From: CAZMCC01 sp964564695
GTDB taxonomy: Bacteria > Planctomycetota > Phycisphaerae > Phycisphaerales > UBA1924
Reading direction: 5' to 3'
Assembly: GCA_964564695.1 (NCBI GenBank)
Contig: CAZMCC010000004.1
Coordinates: 1-64,000 of the forward strand
Length of the DNA: 64,000 nucleotides
The notes below the pieces were generated by a model. The model did not search any database and was not told the origin of the DNA. It worked only from the letters and a program-made list of their open reading frames with translations. Both the position numbers and the translations under genes were made by a program. Numbering within the stretch: the stretch's first letter is position 1; every line of letters starts with the position of its first letter. Of this stretch, positions 23,295 through 32,814 are shown piece after piece.

Positions 23295-24391
23295 AAGGAC
23301 GCCTCCGGCGGGGGCTCGGCGGGGGTTTCGGGCGGGGAATCCTCGGCGACGGTCTCGCCCTCGTAGCGCGTCGGGACGACGTAGGCGTCGACGCTCCGTC
23401 CCGCGCAGCCGTGTTCGGTGAGGTAGCGGACCATCGGCTGCACAAAGCCGTGGGTGACGCCGACGCGCGAGCAGCGACACTGGGTGATGGTGTCGTGCAG
23501 CGCGGGCCAGTCGGCGTGGTCGGAGAGGACGAAGGCGCGGTCGTGGTTGGCGCGCCGGCGCTGGCCGCGGACGATAAGCCAGCCGCTGGCGGAGGCGGAG
23601 GCGATCTCGCCGCCGATGGCGAACTTGCGGAGCCAGACGGTGCCGTCGGTGGACTGGGGCGCGATGAGGAGGCCCTTGCCCCGGATGTCCTTGGCGTTGA
23701 GGGCGTCGGCGCGCGGGGCGTCGGGGAGCGCGACGCCGGCGGCGGCGTAGGCGGTGTTGATGCGTTCGACGGCGCCGTGAACGGCGATCGGCCCAGGCGG
23801 CGTGCCGCCCGCGGCGCGGGCGATGCCGGCGAGGATGCGCTGGGCCTTGCCGAGGGAGTACGCGAAGATGATGCTCGTGACGCCGCGGGCGATGTTGGAG
23901 GTCCACCACGCGAGCATGTCGGCGAGGACGCTGTCGGGGTCGGGCCAGCGGTAGATGGGGAGGCCGAAGGTGGACTCGGTGATGAGCTCGTCGCACTCGA
24001 CGAGTTCGAAGGGCTCGGCGGTGGGGTCGGCGTGGCGCTTGTAGTCGCCGGTGACGACGCAGACGCCGGCGGCGGTCTGGACACGGACCTGCGCGGAACC
24101 GAGCACGTGACCGGCGGGGTGCAGGGAGATGGTGGCGTCGCGGACGTTCAGCCGCTCGTTCCAAGGGAGGCTGTCGATGGCCGCACCCTGCCCGAGGCGG
24201 GCCCGCAGCACGATGGCGCCGGTCGGGGAGGCGAGGTAGGACTCGCACCCCTGCACGGCGTGGTCGGAGTGGGCGTGGGTGACGACGGCCCGCTCGACCG
24301 ACCGCCACGGGTCGATGTGAAAGTCCCCCGCGGGGCAGTAGAGCCCGCGGTCGGTGGGGACGACGATCGGCGGCCGGGCTGACCCTGGCAT
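23291..24391 (-). CDS. Ligase-associated DNA exonuclease, metallo-beta-lactamase fold
   Basis: The 366-residue protein has the metallo-beta-lactamase zinc motif HAHSDH (about 39-44), a second zinc-ligand region GDYKRHADP (about 115) and VLSDHADWPAL, typical of the ligase-associated DNA damage response exonuclease family related to CPSF/artemis nucleases. These act on DNA breaks in concert with the ATP-dependent ligase that follows with a four-base overlap. There is no signal peptide. The last 30 residues are a Glu/Pro-rich tail. It is divergent from the carboxypeptidase island. Confidence 0.9.
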   Translation of the reverse strand: MPGSARPPIVVPTDRGLYCPAGDFHIDPWRSVERAVVTHAHSDHAVQGCESYLASPTGAIVLRARLGQGAAIDSLPWNERLNVRDATISLHPAGHVLGSAQVRVQTAAGVCVVTGDYKRHADPTAEPFELVECDELITESTFGLPIYRWPDPDSVLADMLAWWTSNIARGVTSIIFAYSLGKAQRILAGIARAAGGTPPGPIAVHGAVERINTAYAAAGVALPDAPRADALNAKDIRGKGLLIAPQSTDGTVWLRKFAIGGEIASASASGWLIVRGQRRRANHDRAFVLSDHADWPALHDTITQCRCSRVGVTHGFVQPMVRYLTEHGCAGRSVDAYVVPTRYEGETVAEDSPPETPAEPPPEASL

Positions 24392-24690
24392 CCGAGGACG
24401 CTAGGGATTCAGGGGTCCATGCAAAGCGTTTAATGAGGTAGGGCCTCGTGTTGGGATGGGGATCCGGGTAATCTGAAGAGCGGCGTGCATCCGGGAGAAG
24501 TCCGGGGTCGTATCGCCAAACTCTGGACGGTGTCGGCGGGGTCCGGTTTACGGACGTTCGCCACGGCGGTTCACATCGAAGATCTGTGTCACCCGGGTGT
24601 GCGACCCGGGATTCGAGTATGTTGTTGGGCCGCGCGTCAGGCGCGAGGCTGAAAGCGTGCACCGGGGCCGGGCGGGGCTGGAGTGCAGCA
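24392..24690. other. Divergent promoter region
   Basis: About 300 bases between the minus-strand exonuclease gene and the plus-strand carboxypeptidase gene. It holds a CACCCGGGTG palindrome (about 24590-24599) but no promoter I can name with confidence. A longer frame from a GTG at 24586 enters the carboxypeptidase gene, but GGAG before the ATG at 24691 and the signal peptide favour the latter. Confidence 0.5.
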
Positions 24691-27099
24691 ATGCCGGCGA
24701 TGGGAATTTGGGCGAAAGCGGCGGCGGCGGGTGCGATGTTGGCGATCGCGGGTGCGGCGTTCGCGCTGCCCCCGGTTACGGAGAAGGCCGGCGGCGCGAA
24801 GGGCGGGAAGGGTGCGATCAACACCCCGGCCCCTGTGGCTCCCCCCACCCCCCCCGTGCGATTTGACGGGCACAAGGTGGCCGCGGTCACGGTCGCGTCT
24901 GTGCGCGACGTGCGGACGCTCCAGGCGCTGAGCGACGACCTGTGGTCGTGCGGGCCGATCAAGGCCCCGCGGGGCCGGGCGGCCCAGGTGCCGGCGCGGT
25001 TCAGCCCCGAGCAGTTCGAGGCGCTCAAGGCGTCGGGGCTCGAGTTCCGCGTGCTCATCGAGGATGTGCAGGCGGGGATCGACGCCGAGCGGGCGCGGCT
25101 CGACGCGGCGGGCGGGAAGGGCGAGATCCGTGGCGTCGACTGGTTCGCGGATTACAAGACCTACGCGCAGATCTCCTCGTACGTGGACGAGCTGGTGGCG
25201 ACGCGCCCCGACCTCGCGTCGCGGGTCACGCTGGGGCAGTCGCTCGAGAGCCGGGCCATCTTCGGGCTCAAGCTGACGAGCCCGGTCGGCGGGCCGAACA
25301 AGCCGGGCGTGTACTTCGAGGCGATGCAGCACGCGCGAGAGTGGATCACCGGTCCCTCGGTGATGTACGCGGCGGACAAGCTCGTGCGCGAGTACGACAC
25401 CGACCCCGAGCTGCGCCGTATCCTCGACACGTTCGAGGTTTACATCATCCCGATATCGAATCCGGACGGGTACGTCTACACCTGGACCAACAACCGCATG
25501 TGGCGCAAGAACCGTCGCCCCAACTCGGGCGGCAGCTTCGGCGTCGACAACAACCGCAACTGGGGCACGGGCTGGGGCGGCGAGGGGTCGAGCGGCGCGC
25601 AGAACAACGAGACCTATCGCGGCACGGCCGCGTTCAGCGAGCCCGAGACGCAGGTGCTCCGCGACTTCCTGCTGTCGAAGCCCAACATGGTTTTCGGCAT
25701 GGACGTGCACTGCTTCTCGCAGCTGGTGCTGTCGGCGTGGGGCTACACCGCCACGCTGCCGCCGGACGCGGGCGTGTTCGCGGAGATCGACGTCGGGCTG
25801 GTGCAGGCGTTCGGCGAACCGTTCGGCACGCAGTTCGTCGGCGGGCCGACGTACACGACGATCTACCCGGCCGCGGGCGTCGCGAGCGACTGGATGTACG
25901 AGGGCGCGTCGGTGATCGGCTACGGCTGCGAGCTGCGCGATACGGGTGAGTTCGGGTTCGTGCTCCCGCCGGAGCAGATCGTGCCCAGCGGCATCGAGTT
26001 GCTGAACGCGGTGGAGTACGTGACGGACTGGCTCATCGACAACACCGTGAAGTTCAGCTACGTGACGCCCCTGCCGACGACGATGGTGCCGGACGTGAGC
26101 GTGCCGCTCAGCATCAACATCCTGCGCGGGACGAGCGAGCCGGTGGACGGGACCGAGACGATGTGGTATCGGCTGGGGCGGGTCGGACCGTTCACGCCCG
26201 TGACGCTGACGTCGGTTGACGCCGACTCGTACACCACGAGCCTGCCGAGCGGGCCGTGCAACGCGCTGGTGCAGTTCTACTTCAGCACCGAGACCGACAG
26301 CGGTCTGACGGTCACCGATCCGGCGCTGGGCGGGGCGGCCCCGTACCAGGCGGTGGTGGCGGCGCCGTCGACGATCATCTCCGACGGCGCGGAATCGGAC
26401 AACGGCTGGTCGCTGAGCGCGGCCGGTGATACCGCGACGACCGGCCAGTGGGTCCGCGGGAACCCGAACGGGACCTCGGCCCAGCCCGAGAACGCGTACG
26501 CGGGCGTCAACTGTTACTTCACCGGGCAGGGCTCCGCCGGCGGCGGCGACGGGGCCCAGGACGTGGACGGCGGGTTCACGTCGCTGACAACGCCTTCGCT
26601 GAATCTTGACGGGATGAACGGGGCGATCGTGTCGTACGCGCGGTGGTACGACAACTCGTCGGGCGCGAGCCCGAACCAGGACGTGTTCACCGTCAAGGTC
26701 TCGAACAACGCGGGCGGGAGCTGGGTGACGGTAGAGACCGTCGGGCCCAGCGGCCCCCAGACCAACGGCGGGTGGTTCGTGCACAGCTTCACCATCAACG
26801 ACTTCGTGGCGCCGACGGCGCAGGTGCGCCTGCGGTTCATCGCCGACGACTCGGACCCTGGCTCGCTCGTCGAGGCCGCGATCGATGAGCTGAAGGTGAC
26901 GCTGAACACGTGCAGCGCCCCGTGCGTGAGCGACTGGGACCGCAACGGGACCGTGAACTCGACCGACGTGGGCGAGTTCATCAACACATGGTTCGAGGAT
27001 CAGGCCAACGGGACCCTGAACGCGGACTTCGACGGCAACGGCCTGAGCAACTCGACCGACGTGGGCGAGTTCATCAACGCATGGTTCACGCCCTGCTGA
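24691..27099 (+). CDS. Secreted M14 zinc carboxypeptidase 1
   Basis: The 802-residue protein has a signal peptide (about 1-26), an N-terminal propeptide-like domain (about 55-150) and an M14 catalytic domain. Zinc ligands are His and Glu in QHAREW (about 214, 217) and His in GMDVH (about 340). The base is Glu in CELRDTGEFGF (about 414), and NPDGYVYTW with NRMWRKNRRPN is the substrate region. After it come a beta-domain with PFTPVTLTSVD (about 465-565), a MAM-like domain with DGGFTSLTTPSLNLDG (about 600-745) and two NSTDVGEFINxWF modules ending in Cys. It probably trims peptides outside the cell. The next gene is a paralogue 52 bases away. Confidence 0.92.
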   Translation: MPAMGIWAKAAAAGAMLAIAGAAFALPPVTEKAGGAKGGKGAINTPAPVAPPTPPVRFDGHKVAAVTVASVRDVRTLQALSDDLWSCGPIKAPRGRAAQVPARFSPEQFEALKASGLEFRVLIEDVQAGIDAERARLDAAGGKGEIRGVDWFADYKTYAQISSYVDELVATRPDLASRVTLGQSLESRAIFGLKLTSPVGGPNKPGVYFEAMQHAREWITGPSVMYAADKLVREYDTDPELRRILDTFEVYIIPISNPDGYVYTWTNNRMWRKNRRPNSGGSFGVDNNRNWGTGWGGEGSSGAQNNETYRGTAAFSEPETQVLRDFLLSKPNMVFGMDVHCFSQLVLSAWGYTATLPPDAGVFAEIDVGLVQAFGEPFGTQFVGGPTYTTIYPAAGVASDWMYEGASVIGYGCELRDTGEFGFVLPPEQIVPSGIELLNAVEYVTDWLIDNTVKFSYVTPLPTTMVPDVSVPLSINILRGTSEPVDGTETMWYRLGRVGPFTPVTLTSVDADSYTTSLPSGPCNALVQFYFSTETDSGLTVTDPALGGAAPYQAVVAAPSTIISDGAESDNGWSLSAAGDTATTGQWVRGNPNGTSAQPENAYAGVNCYFTGQGSAGGGDGAQDVDGGFTSLTTPSLNLDGMNGAIVSYARWYDNSSGASPNQDVFTVKVSNNAGGSWVTVETVGPSGPQTNGGWFVHSFTINDFVAPTAQVRLRFIADDSDPGSLVEAAIDELKVTLNTCSAPCVSDWDRNGTVNSTDVGEFINTWFEDQANGTLNADFDGNGLSNSTDVGEFINAWFTPC

Positions 27100-27150
27100 G
27101 CAAGGGCGCGTGGAGGGGGGTGGGGGGTGCGTGCGACCGGAGGTGTCGGG

Positions 27151-29454
27151 ATGCTCGTGACGATCGCTGCTGCCGCGTGCTGCGCGCTGGGTCAGCCTCT
27201 GGCCGCGCCGGGAGAGGGCAAGCGCTACGACGGCGACAAGGTGGTCACGGTCATCGTCAAGGACGACCGGATGCACCGGTCGGTGCTGGGCTTGAGCGAA
27301 GGCTTGTGGGGCTGCGCCGAGTCGCGACCGGGCGTGCCGATGCAGCTGCTTGTCTCGCCCGAGGCGATCAAGGCCCTGGACGACCTGGGCGTCACGTACA
27401 TCGTCGAGATCGACAACGTGCAGCGGATGCTCGACGCGGAGAACGCCCGGCTCGCGGACGAGGCCCGCAAGGAGGGCGTCCCCCCCCTGCGCGGCGAGCT
27501 GCCGGGGACGTACTTCGACGACTACCGCACGAGCCAGCAGATCTCCGACTATATGAACGCGCTGATGGCGCTGCGACCGGACCTGGTGACGCGCCAGGCG
27601 ATCGGCACGAGCCTCGAGGGGCGCGAGATCTACGCGATCCGCGTGACGGCCCCCGGCGGCGGGCCCAAGCCGATCATCCTGATGAACGCCGTGCAGCACG
27701 CGCGCGAGTGGATCACGGGGTCGACCGGCTCGTACATCATGGACCAGCTTGTTCGCAACCCGGACGCGGACCCGCGCATCGACGCGCTGGTGAACGACTT
27801 CGAGATCATCCTCGTCCCGGTGCTCAACCCCGACGGCTACGCGTACACCTGGTCGAACGACCGGATGTGGCGCAAGAACCGGCGCCCGCCCCCGGACACC
27901 TCCGGCTGCTACGGCGTCGACAACAATCGCAACTGGGGCGCATTCTGGGGCTCGGGCGACGGGTCGAGCGGGCAGGCGTGCTCGGAGACCTATCGCGGCA
28001 CGGGGGCGTTCAGCGAGCCCGAAAACCAGGCGATGCGAGACTTCACGCTGACCCTCCCCGGAGTCGTCGCGTATATCGACATTCATTGCTACGGGCGGCA
28101 CATCCTCTCGCCTTGGGGATATCGGCAGGCTCCGCCGGAGAACATCGCCGAGCTCTACGACGAATTCAACAACGGGCTGATGGAGCGGATCAGCGCGGTG
28201 AACGGCATTCGCTGGCGCGGCGGCCCGACGTACGCGAACCTCTATTCGGTCTCGGGCGGCTCGAAAGACTGGTATCTCTCCGACCGCGGCGTGATGGGCT
28301 GGGTGTGGGAACTGCGCGACGAGGGCTCGTTCGTGCTGCCGCCGAGCAACATTCTTCCGGCGGCCCGCGAAGTGTTCGCGGGTGTGCTCGAGCTGGGCGA
28401 TCTGATCCGCGAGTACACCCTGCATGTGCGCTTCATGGGGCCGGGCCGGGCGGCGCGGACGTCGTCGACGGGGCCGACCCCGCTGCGATTTGTCCTCATG
28501 CGCGGCGTGAGCGAGCCCAGCACCGACTCCGACACTACGCGGTTGTGGTGCCGCGTCGGGCGCGTCGGGGCGTTCACGCAGGCGACGCTCACGCTCGGCG
28601 AAGGCGGCGTGCGCAGCGGCGAGCTGCCGGCCGCGCCGTGCGGGGCGGTGGTGCAGTACTACATCGAGGGTGCGACGGCCGCGGGTACGCCGTACCTGAA
28701 TCCGTCCGGGGGCGCGGCCGCGCCGTACGAGGCGACGGTGAGCGATCCGGAGATGTTCGCCGCGTTCGACATGGAAACGCCCGCCGGCTGGTCGGGTTGG
28801 AGCCACGGCGAGCCGAACGGCACGGCCGCCCAACCCGAGTACGCCCAGCAGGGCGTGAACTGCTGGGTCACGTCGAACTCGTCGCTGCCCGGCTCGCGCC
28901 TGGACGCCAACGACGTCGACGGCCTCATGCGTCACACGTCGAACGCGATCAATCTCGCGGGACGCACGAACGTCACGGTGTCGTACTGGCGGTGGTACAG
29001 CGCGAACATCGGGGCGGGGCCGAACCTCGACCCGCTCCTGGTCGAGGTGAGCTCGACCGGCGTCACCGGCTCGTACGTCACCGCGGAAACCGTCGGCCCC
29101 GGCGGCCCAGAGGCGCGACGCGGATGGTTCGAGCATTCCTTCCTGCTCAACACGTTCATCACACCGACCTCGCAGACCCGGCTGCGCTTCAGCGCCAACG
29201 ACAACGCGCCCGACACCTACATGGAGGCGGCGGTCGATAACGTCTCGATCTTCCGCGAACGGTGCGCCGCGCCGTGCCCGGGCGACTGGACCCGCAACGG
29301 GGTCGTCGACGCGGCCGACGTCGCGGAGCTGATCAGCGCGTGGTTTGAGGACCAGGTGAACGGGACTCTTGTCTCGGACTTTGATCGCAACGGGATCTCG
29401 AACTCGACGGACGTCGGAGAGTTCATTAACGCGTGGTTCACGCCGTGCTTGTGA
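27151..29454 (+). CDS. Secreted M14 zinc carboxypeptidase 2
   Basis: A paralogue of the preceding gene with the same order: signal peptide (about 1-20), propeptide, and an M14 domain with VQHAREWITG, NPDGYAYTWSNDRMWRKNRR and IDIHCYGRH, then the base Glu in WELRDEGSFVLPP. The same beta-domain (PLRFVLMRGVSEP region), the MAM-like domain (SNAINLAGRTNVTVSYWRWY) and the dockerin-like pair follow. The first dockerin repeat has diverged (DAADVAELISAWF). GGAGG seven bases before the ATG at 27151 supports this start. The 767-residue protein ends CL. It lies in a tandem with gene 1 and the S8 protease, and probably shares its operon. Confidence 0.9.
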   Translation: MLVTIAAAACCALGQPLAAPGEGKRYDGDKVVTVIVKDDRMHRSVLGLSEGLWGCAESRPGVPMQLLVSPEAIKALDDLGVTYIVEIDNVQRMLDAENARLADEARKEGVPPLRGELPGTYFDDYRTSQQISDYMNALMALRPDLVTRQAIGTSLEGREIYAIRVTAPGGGPKPIILMNAVQHAREWITGSTGSYIMDQLVRNPDADPRIDALVNDFEIILVPVLNPDGYAYTWSNDRMWRKNRRPPPDTSGCYGVDNNRNWGAFWGSGDGSSGQACSETYRGTGAFSEPENQAMRDFTLTLPGVVAYIDIHCYGRHILSPWGYRQAPPENIAELYDEFNNGLMERISAVNGIRWRGGPTYANLYSVSGGSKDWYLSDRGVMGWVWELRDEGSFVLPPSNILPAAREVFAGVLELGDLIREYTLHVRFMGPGRAARTSSTGPTPLRFVLMRGVSEPSTDSDTTRLWCRVGRVGAFTQATLTLGEGGVRSGELPAAPCGAVVQYYIEGATAAGTPYLNPSGGAAAPYEATVSDPEMFAAFDMETPAGWSGWSHGEPNGTAAQPEYAQQGVNCWVTSNSSLPGSRLDANDVDGLMRHTSNAINLAGRTNVTVSYWRWYSANIGAGPNLDPLLVEVSSTGVTGSYVTAETVGPGGPEARRGWFEHSFLLNTFITPTSQTRLRFSANDNAPDTYMEAAVDNVSIFRERCAAPCPGDWTRNGVVDAADVAELISAWFEDQVNGTLVSDFDRNGISNSTDVGEFINAWFTPCL

Positions 29455-29548
29455 TTGACTGCTCGCGCCCGCAATGACCGGGGCGCGAGAGGAAATGAAT
29501 ACAGGACCAGCCCACGCCGCGAGGCGTTTCAAGTTTGGAGGCATTTCG

Positions 29549-32500
29549 ATGCGGAATATTCTGATGCGTGCGGCGCGTGCGGCTTCGGCCGCGGCGCTGA
29601 TGTCAATCGCCGGCACCGCGGCGGCCCAGGTGGAATTCAAGGCCGGGCGGGTCGAGATGCCCACGCTCGCGACGCCCGCTGAAAAAGCGGCGGCGCTGCG
29701 GGCCACGGCCGCCCCCGATGCGAAGGGGAGCGCTCGCGCCGCGACGGCGCAGCGCATGGTCGTCCGCTTCGCCGGTCCGGTGACCGAGGGCGAAAGGGCG
29801 GCGCTGGCGCGGGCCGGGCTCACGCTCACGAGCCCGCTGGGGGCGAGCGCGTTCTTCGCGTCGGCGGCCCCCGAGGCCGACATGGACGCGATCGCGGCCA
29901 CGCCGAACCTCGCGGCCGTCGCGTCCATCCAGCCGGATTGGAAGCTGTACCCGTTGCTGCTTCGCGGCGAGACGCCGACATGGGCGGTCGTCGAGGAGTC
30001 CCGGAAGGGCGATCCGACGATCGGCGCGTACGTGCTCTTCCATGCCGATGCCCCGATGGGCCTCGACGCGGCCCAGATCGTCGCTCGCAATGGGGGCGTC
30101 GTGCGCGAAGAGCTGCTCAACGCGCGCGGGATGGTGATCGAGCTGCCCCTGTCGCAAGCGCCGGCTCTGGCCGCCGAGCCCGACGTGATGTGGGTTGAGC
30201 CCGCCCTGCCTCAGATGGGCGAGACCAACGACTCCAACCGGGCACGCGTGCAAGCCGATCAGCTCCAGACCGCCCCGTACAACCTCACCGGGGCCGGCGT
30301 GACGGTGCTCGTCTACGACGGCGGCACCGCCCGCCCGACGCACCAGACCTTCGGCGGGCGCCTCACAAAGATCGATACGTCCGCCCAGTCGACCCACCCG
30401 ACCCACGTCTCGGGCACCATCGGCGGCAGCGGCGCCGGCGAGGCGGGCAACCCGCACAAGGGGATGGCCCCGGGCGTCCTCCTGCTCTCGGCCGGCCTCG
30501 AGAGCTCGGGCGGCATCTTTCTGTATACCAACCCCGGCGACATCGAGGCCGACTACGGCAACGCCATCAACAACCACGGCGCCGACATCGCCAACAACTC
30601 CATCGGCACCAACACCGAAAGCAACGGGTTCCCCTGCGAAATCCAGGGCGATTACGGCATCACCGATGTGATCATCGACTCGATCGCACGCGGGACCGTG
30701 TGGCAGCCGTTCCGGATCGTCTGGGCCGCGGGCAACGAACGCTCCGGCGAGCGCTGCAACATCGAGGGCTTCGGCGACTACTACTCGTCGGCCCCGCCGG
30801 CGAACGCGAAGAACCAGGTCTGCGTCGGCGCCCTCAACAGCAACGACGACACCATGACGAGCTTCAGCTCCTGGGGCCCGGCCGATGACGGGCGCATGCG
30901 CCCCGATATCTCCGCGCCAGGCTGCCAGAGCGGCGGCGACAACGGCGTCACCAGCTCGGGTAACGCGAGCGACACCGCCTACACATCGCTGTGCGGGACC
31001 TCGATGGCGTCACCCACGGTGTGCGGCATCTCGTCGCTCATCCTCGAGGACTACCGGGTCCAGTTCCCCGGCTCGCCCGACTTCCGCAACTCCACCCTCA
31101 AGGTGTTCCTCGCGCACACCGCCGTTGACTTGGGCAACCCCGGGCCGGACTACCAGTTCGGCTACGGCTCGGTGCGTGCCCAGGCCGCTCTCGACTTCAT
31201 GCGCACGGGCAACTTCCTCGAGCGGAACATCCTGCAGGGCGAGACGTTTCAGACGACGATCACTGTGCCCGCAGGATCGGGCCCGCTCAAAGTGACGATC
31301 GCGTGGGACGACGTGCCCGGCACGCCCAACGTCAACCCGACCCTGGTGAACGACATCGACGTGCGCCTGGTGGCCCCCGGCGGGCAGGTGTTCCACGCAT
31401 GGAACCTTGATCCGGCGAACCCTTCGGCCAACGCGTTCCAGACCGGCCCGAACCGGCGCGACAACCTCGAGCAGGTGTATGTCGCTGCCCCCGTCGCGGG
31501 TGTGTGGCACGTCGAGGTCATCGGGTTCAATGTGCCGTCGGGACCGCAGCCCGTGTCGATCGGCGCGAGCCACACCATGCAGTTCTTCAGCGTCGCCGTG
31601 GGCCAGTTGCCCGAGACAGTGGAGCCGAACACGCCGGTAAGCTTCGACGTCGTCATCCGCGCCGCGGGTGAGTCGATCGTGCCCGGCTCTCCCACGCTCC
31701 ACGTGCGGACCGAGCCCGCCGGGTCGTTCGCCGGCATCCCGCTCGTAGCCCTGGGCGGCACGTCCTATCGCGCCGACCTTCCCGCGGTGTTCTGCGACAA
31801 TGTGCTCGAGTACTACGCCTCGGCCGTCGGCACCGTCTCGGGTCTGACCACGAATCCTCCGGGCGCGCCGACCGCGTTCTTCTCGACCGACATCAGCCAG
31901 TCCGCCAGCGCCTTCAGCGACAACTTCGAGACCGACATGGGCTGGACCGTGACCAACTCCCCGGCGCTCACCGACGGGGCGTGGAACCGTGACCTTCCCC
32001 TCGGCGGCGGCGACCGCGGCGACCCGGCGTCCGACGCCGACGGCTCGGGCCGCTGCTTCCTCACCGACTCCGCCGACGGCAACTCCGACGTCGACGGCGG
32101 GTCGACCACGCTCACGAGCCCGACCATGGACGGCAGCATCGCGGGCGCGACGCTGCGCTATGACCGCTGGTACTCCAACAACGGCGGCGCCGACCCCGAG
32201 AACGACATCTTCACTGTCCAGATCTCGAACAACAACGGTGCGAACTGGACCACGCTCGAAATCGTCGGGCCCGGCGGGGCCGAAGTCGGCGGCGGCTGGT
32301 TCCACAAGGAGTGGCTGATCTCGTCGGTCATCACGCCTTCGGCGCAGATGAAGATCCGCTTCGTCGCCGACGACGCCGGTGATGGGTCGCTGATCGAGGC
32401 CGGCGTCGACGCCGTCGGCATCGACTACGTCTTCTGCGACGAATTCTCCCCCGACTGCCCCGTCGACTGGGACCACAACGGCGTCGTCAACTCCGCCGAC

Positions 32501-32647
32501 GTGGGCGAGTTCATCAACACCTGGTTCGAGGATCAGGCCAACGGCACCCTGTTCGCCGACTTCGACGGCAACGGCATCTCCAACTCGACCGACGTCGGCG
32601 AGTTCATCAACGCCTGGTTCGCAGCGACAACCCTGGGTTGCCCGTAA
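29549..32647 (+). CDS. Secreted subtilisin-like (S8) protease with shared C-terminal cassette
   Basis: The 1032-residue protein from the ATG at 29549 (GGAGG nine bases upstream) has a signal peptide (about 1-26, ending AAAQ) and an S8 domain. The Asp is in VLVYDGGTARPTH, the His in THPTHVSGTIGG, and the Ser in CGTSMASPTVCG. A beta-domain after the catalytic part (TVPAGSGPLKVTIAWDD) resembles the S8-associated accessory domain. The C-terminus has the same beta-domain, MAM-like domain and two NSxDVGEFINxWF modules as the carboxypeptidases, ending CP. It is the third member of a secreted peptide-degrading set. Confidence 0.9.
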   Translation: MRNILMRAARAASAAALMSIAGTAAAQVEFKAGRVEMPTLATPAEKAAALRATAAPDAKGSARAATAQRMVVRFAGPVTEGERAALARAGLTLTSPLGASAFFASAAPEADMDAIAATPNLAAVASIQPDWKLYPLLLRGETPTWAVVEESRKGDPTIGAYVLFHADAPMGLDAAQIVARNGGVVREELLNARGMVIELPLSQAPALAAEPDVMWVEPALPQMGETNDSNRARVQADQLQTAPYNLTGAGVTVLVYDGGTARPTHQTFGGRLTKIDTSAQSTHPTHVSGTIGGSGAGEAGNPHKGMAPGVLLLSAGLESSGGIFLYTNPGDIEADYGNAINNHGADIANNSIGTNTESNGFPCEIQGDYGITDVIIDSIARGTVWQPFRIVWAAGNERSGERCNIEGFGDYYSSAPPANAKNQVCVGALNSNDDTMTSFSSWGPADDGRMRPDISAPGCQSGGDNGVTSSGNASDTAYTSLCGTSMASPTVCGISSLILEDYRVQFPGSPDFRNSTLKVFLAHTAVDLGNPGPDYQFGYGSVRAQAALDFMRTGNFLERNILQGETFQTTITVPAGSGPLKVTIAWDDVPGTPNVNPTLVNDIDVRLVAPGGQVFHAWNLDPANPSANAFQTGPNRRDNLEQVYVAAPVAGVWHVEVIGFNVPSGPQPVSIGASHTMQFFSVAVGQLPETVEPNTPVSFDVVIRAAGESIVPGSPTLHVRTEPAGSFAGIPLVALGGTSYRADLPAVFCDNVLEYYASAVGTVSGLTTNPPGAPTAFFSTDISQSASAFSDNFETDMGWTVTNSPALTDGAWNRDLPLGGGDRGDPASDADGSGRCFLTDSADGNSDVDGGSTTLTSPTMDGSIAGATLRYDRWYSNNGGADPENDIFTVQISNNNGANWTTLEIVGPGGAEVGGGWFHKEWLISSVITPSAQMKIRFVADDAGDGSLIEAGVDAVGIDYVFCDEFSPDCPVDWDHNGVVNSADVGEFINTWFEDQANGTLFADFDGNGISNSTDVGEFINAWFAATTLGCP

Positions 32648-32688
32648 GCGGGCCGCTCGCGGGCGCCGAGCATAGGTAGGCATCCTTC

Positions 32689-32733
32689 AGCGGGACGGGC
32701 GAGCAATTCTCGCCCGTCCCGCTGTTTCTTGTC
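32689..32733 (+). terminator. Strong intrinsic terminator after the protease island
   Basis: AGCGGGACGGGCGAG (32689-32703), loop CAATT, CTCGCCCGTCCCGCT (32709-32723), then GTTTCTTGT. It closes the island. Confidence 0.92.
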
Positions 32734-32814
32734 TGGGCCCGTCGGCCCATTACGATCGGCGGCTGAGCGAGACCGGTGGAGGGGTGGGGGGCTGCTCAGG
32801 GTCGGTCGTTCTTC

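Noticed and set aside
24637..30120. Very long open frame on the minus strand
   Set aside because: It runs antisense through both carboxypeptidase genes and part of the S8 gene, and is rich in Arg, Ala and Pro as expected from GC-rich antisense frames.
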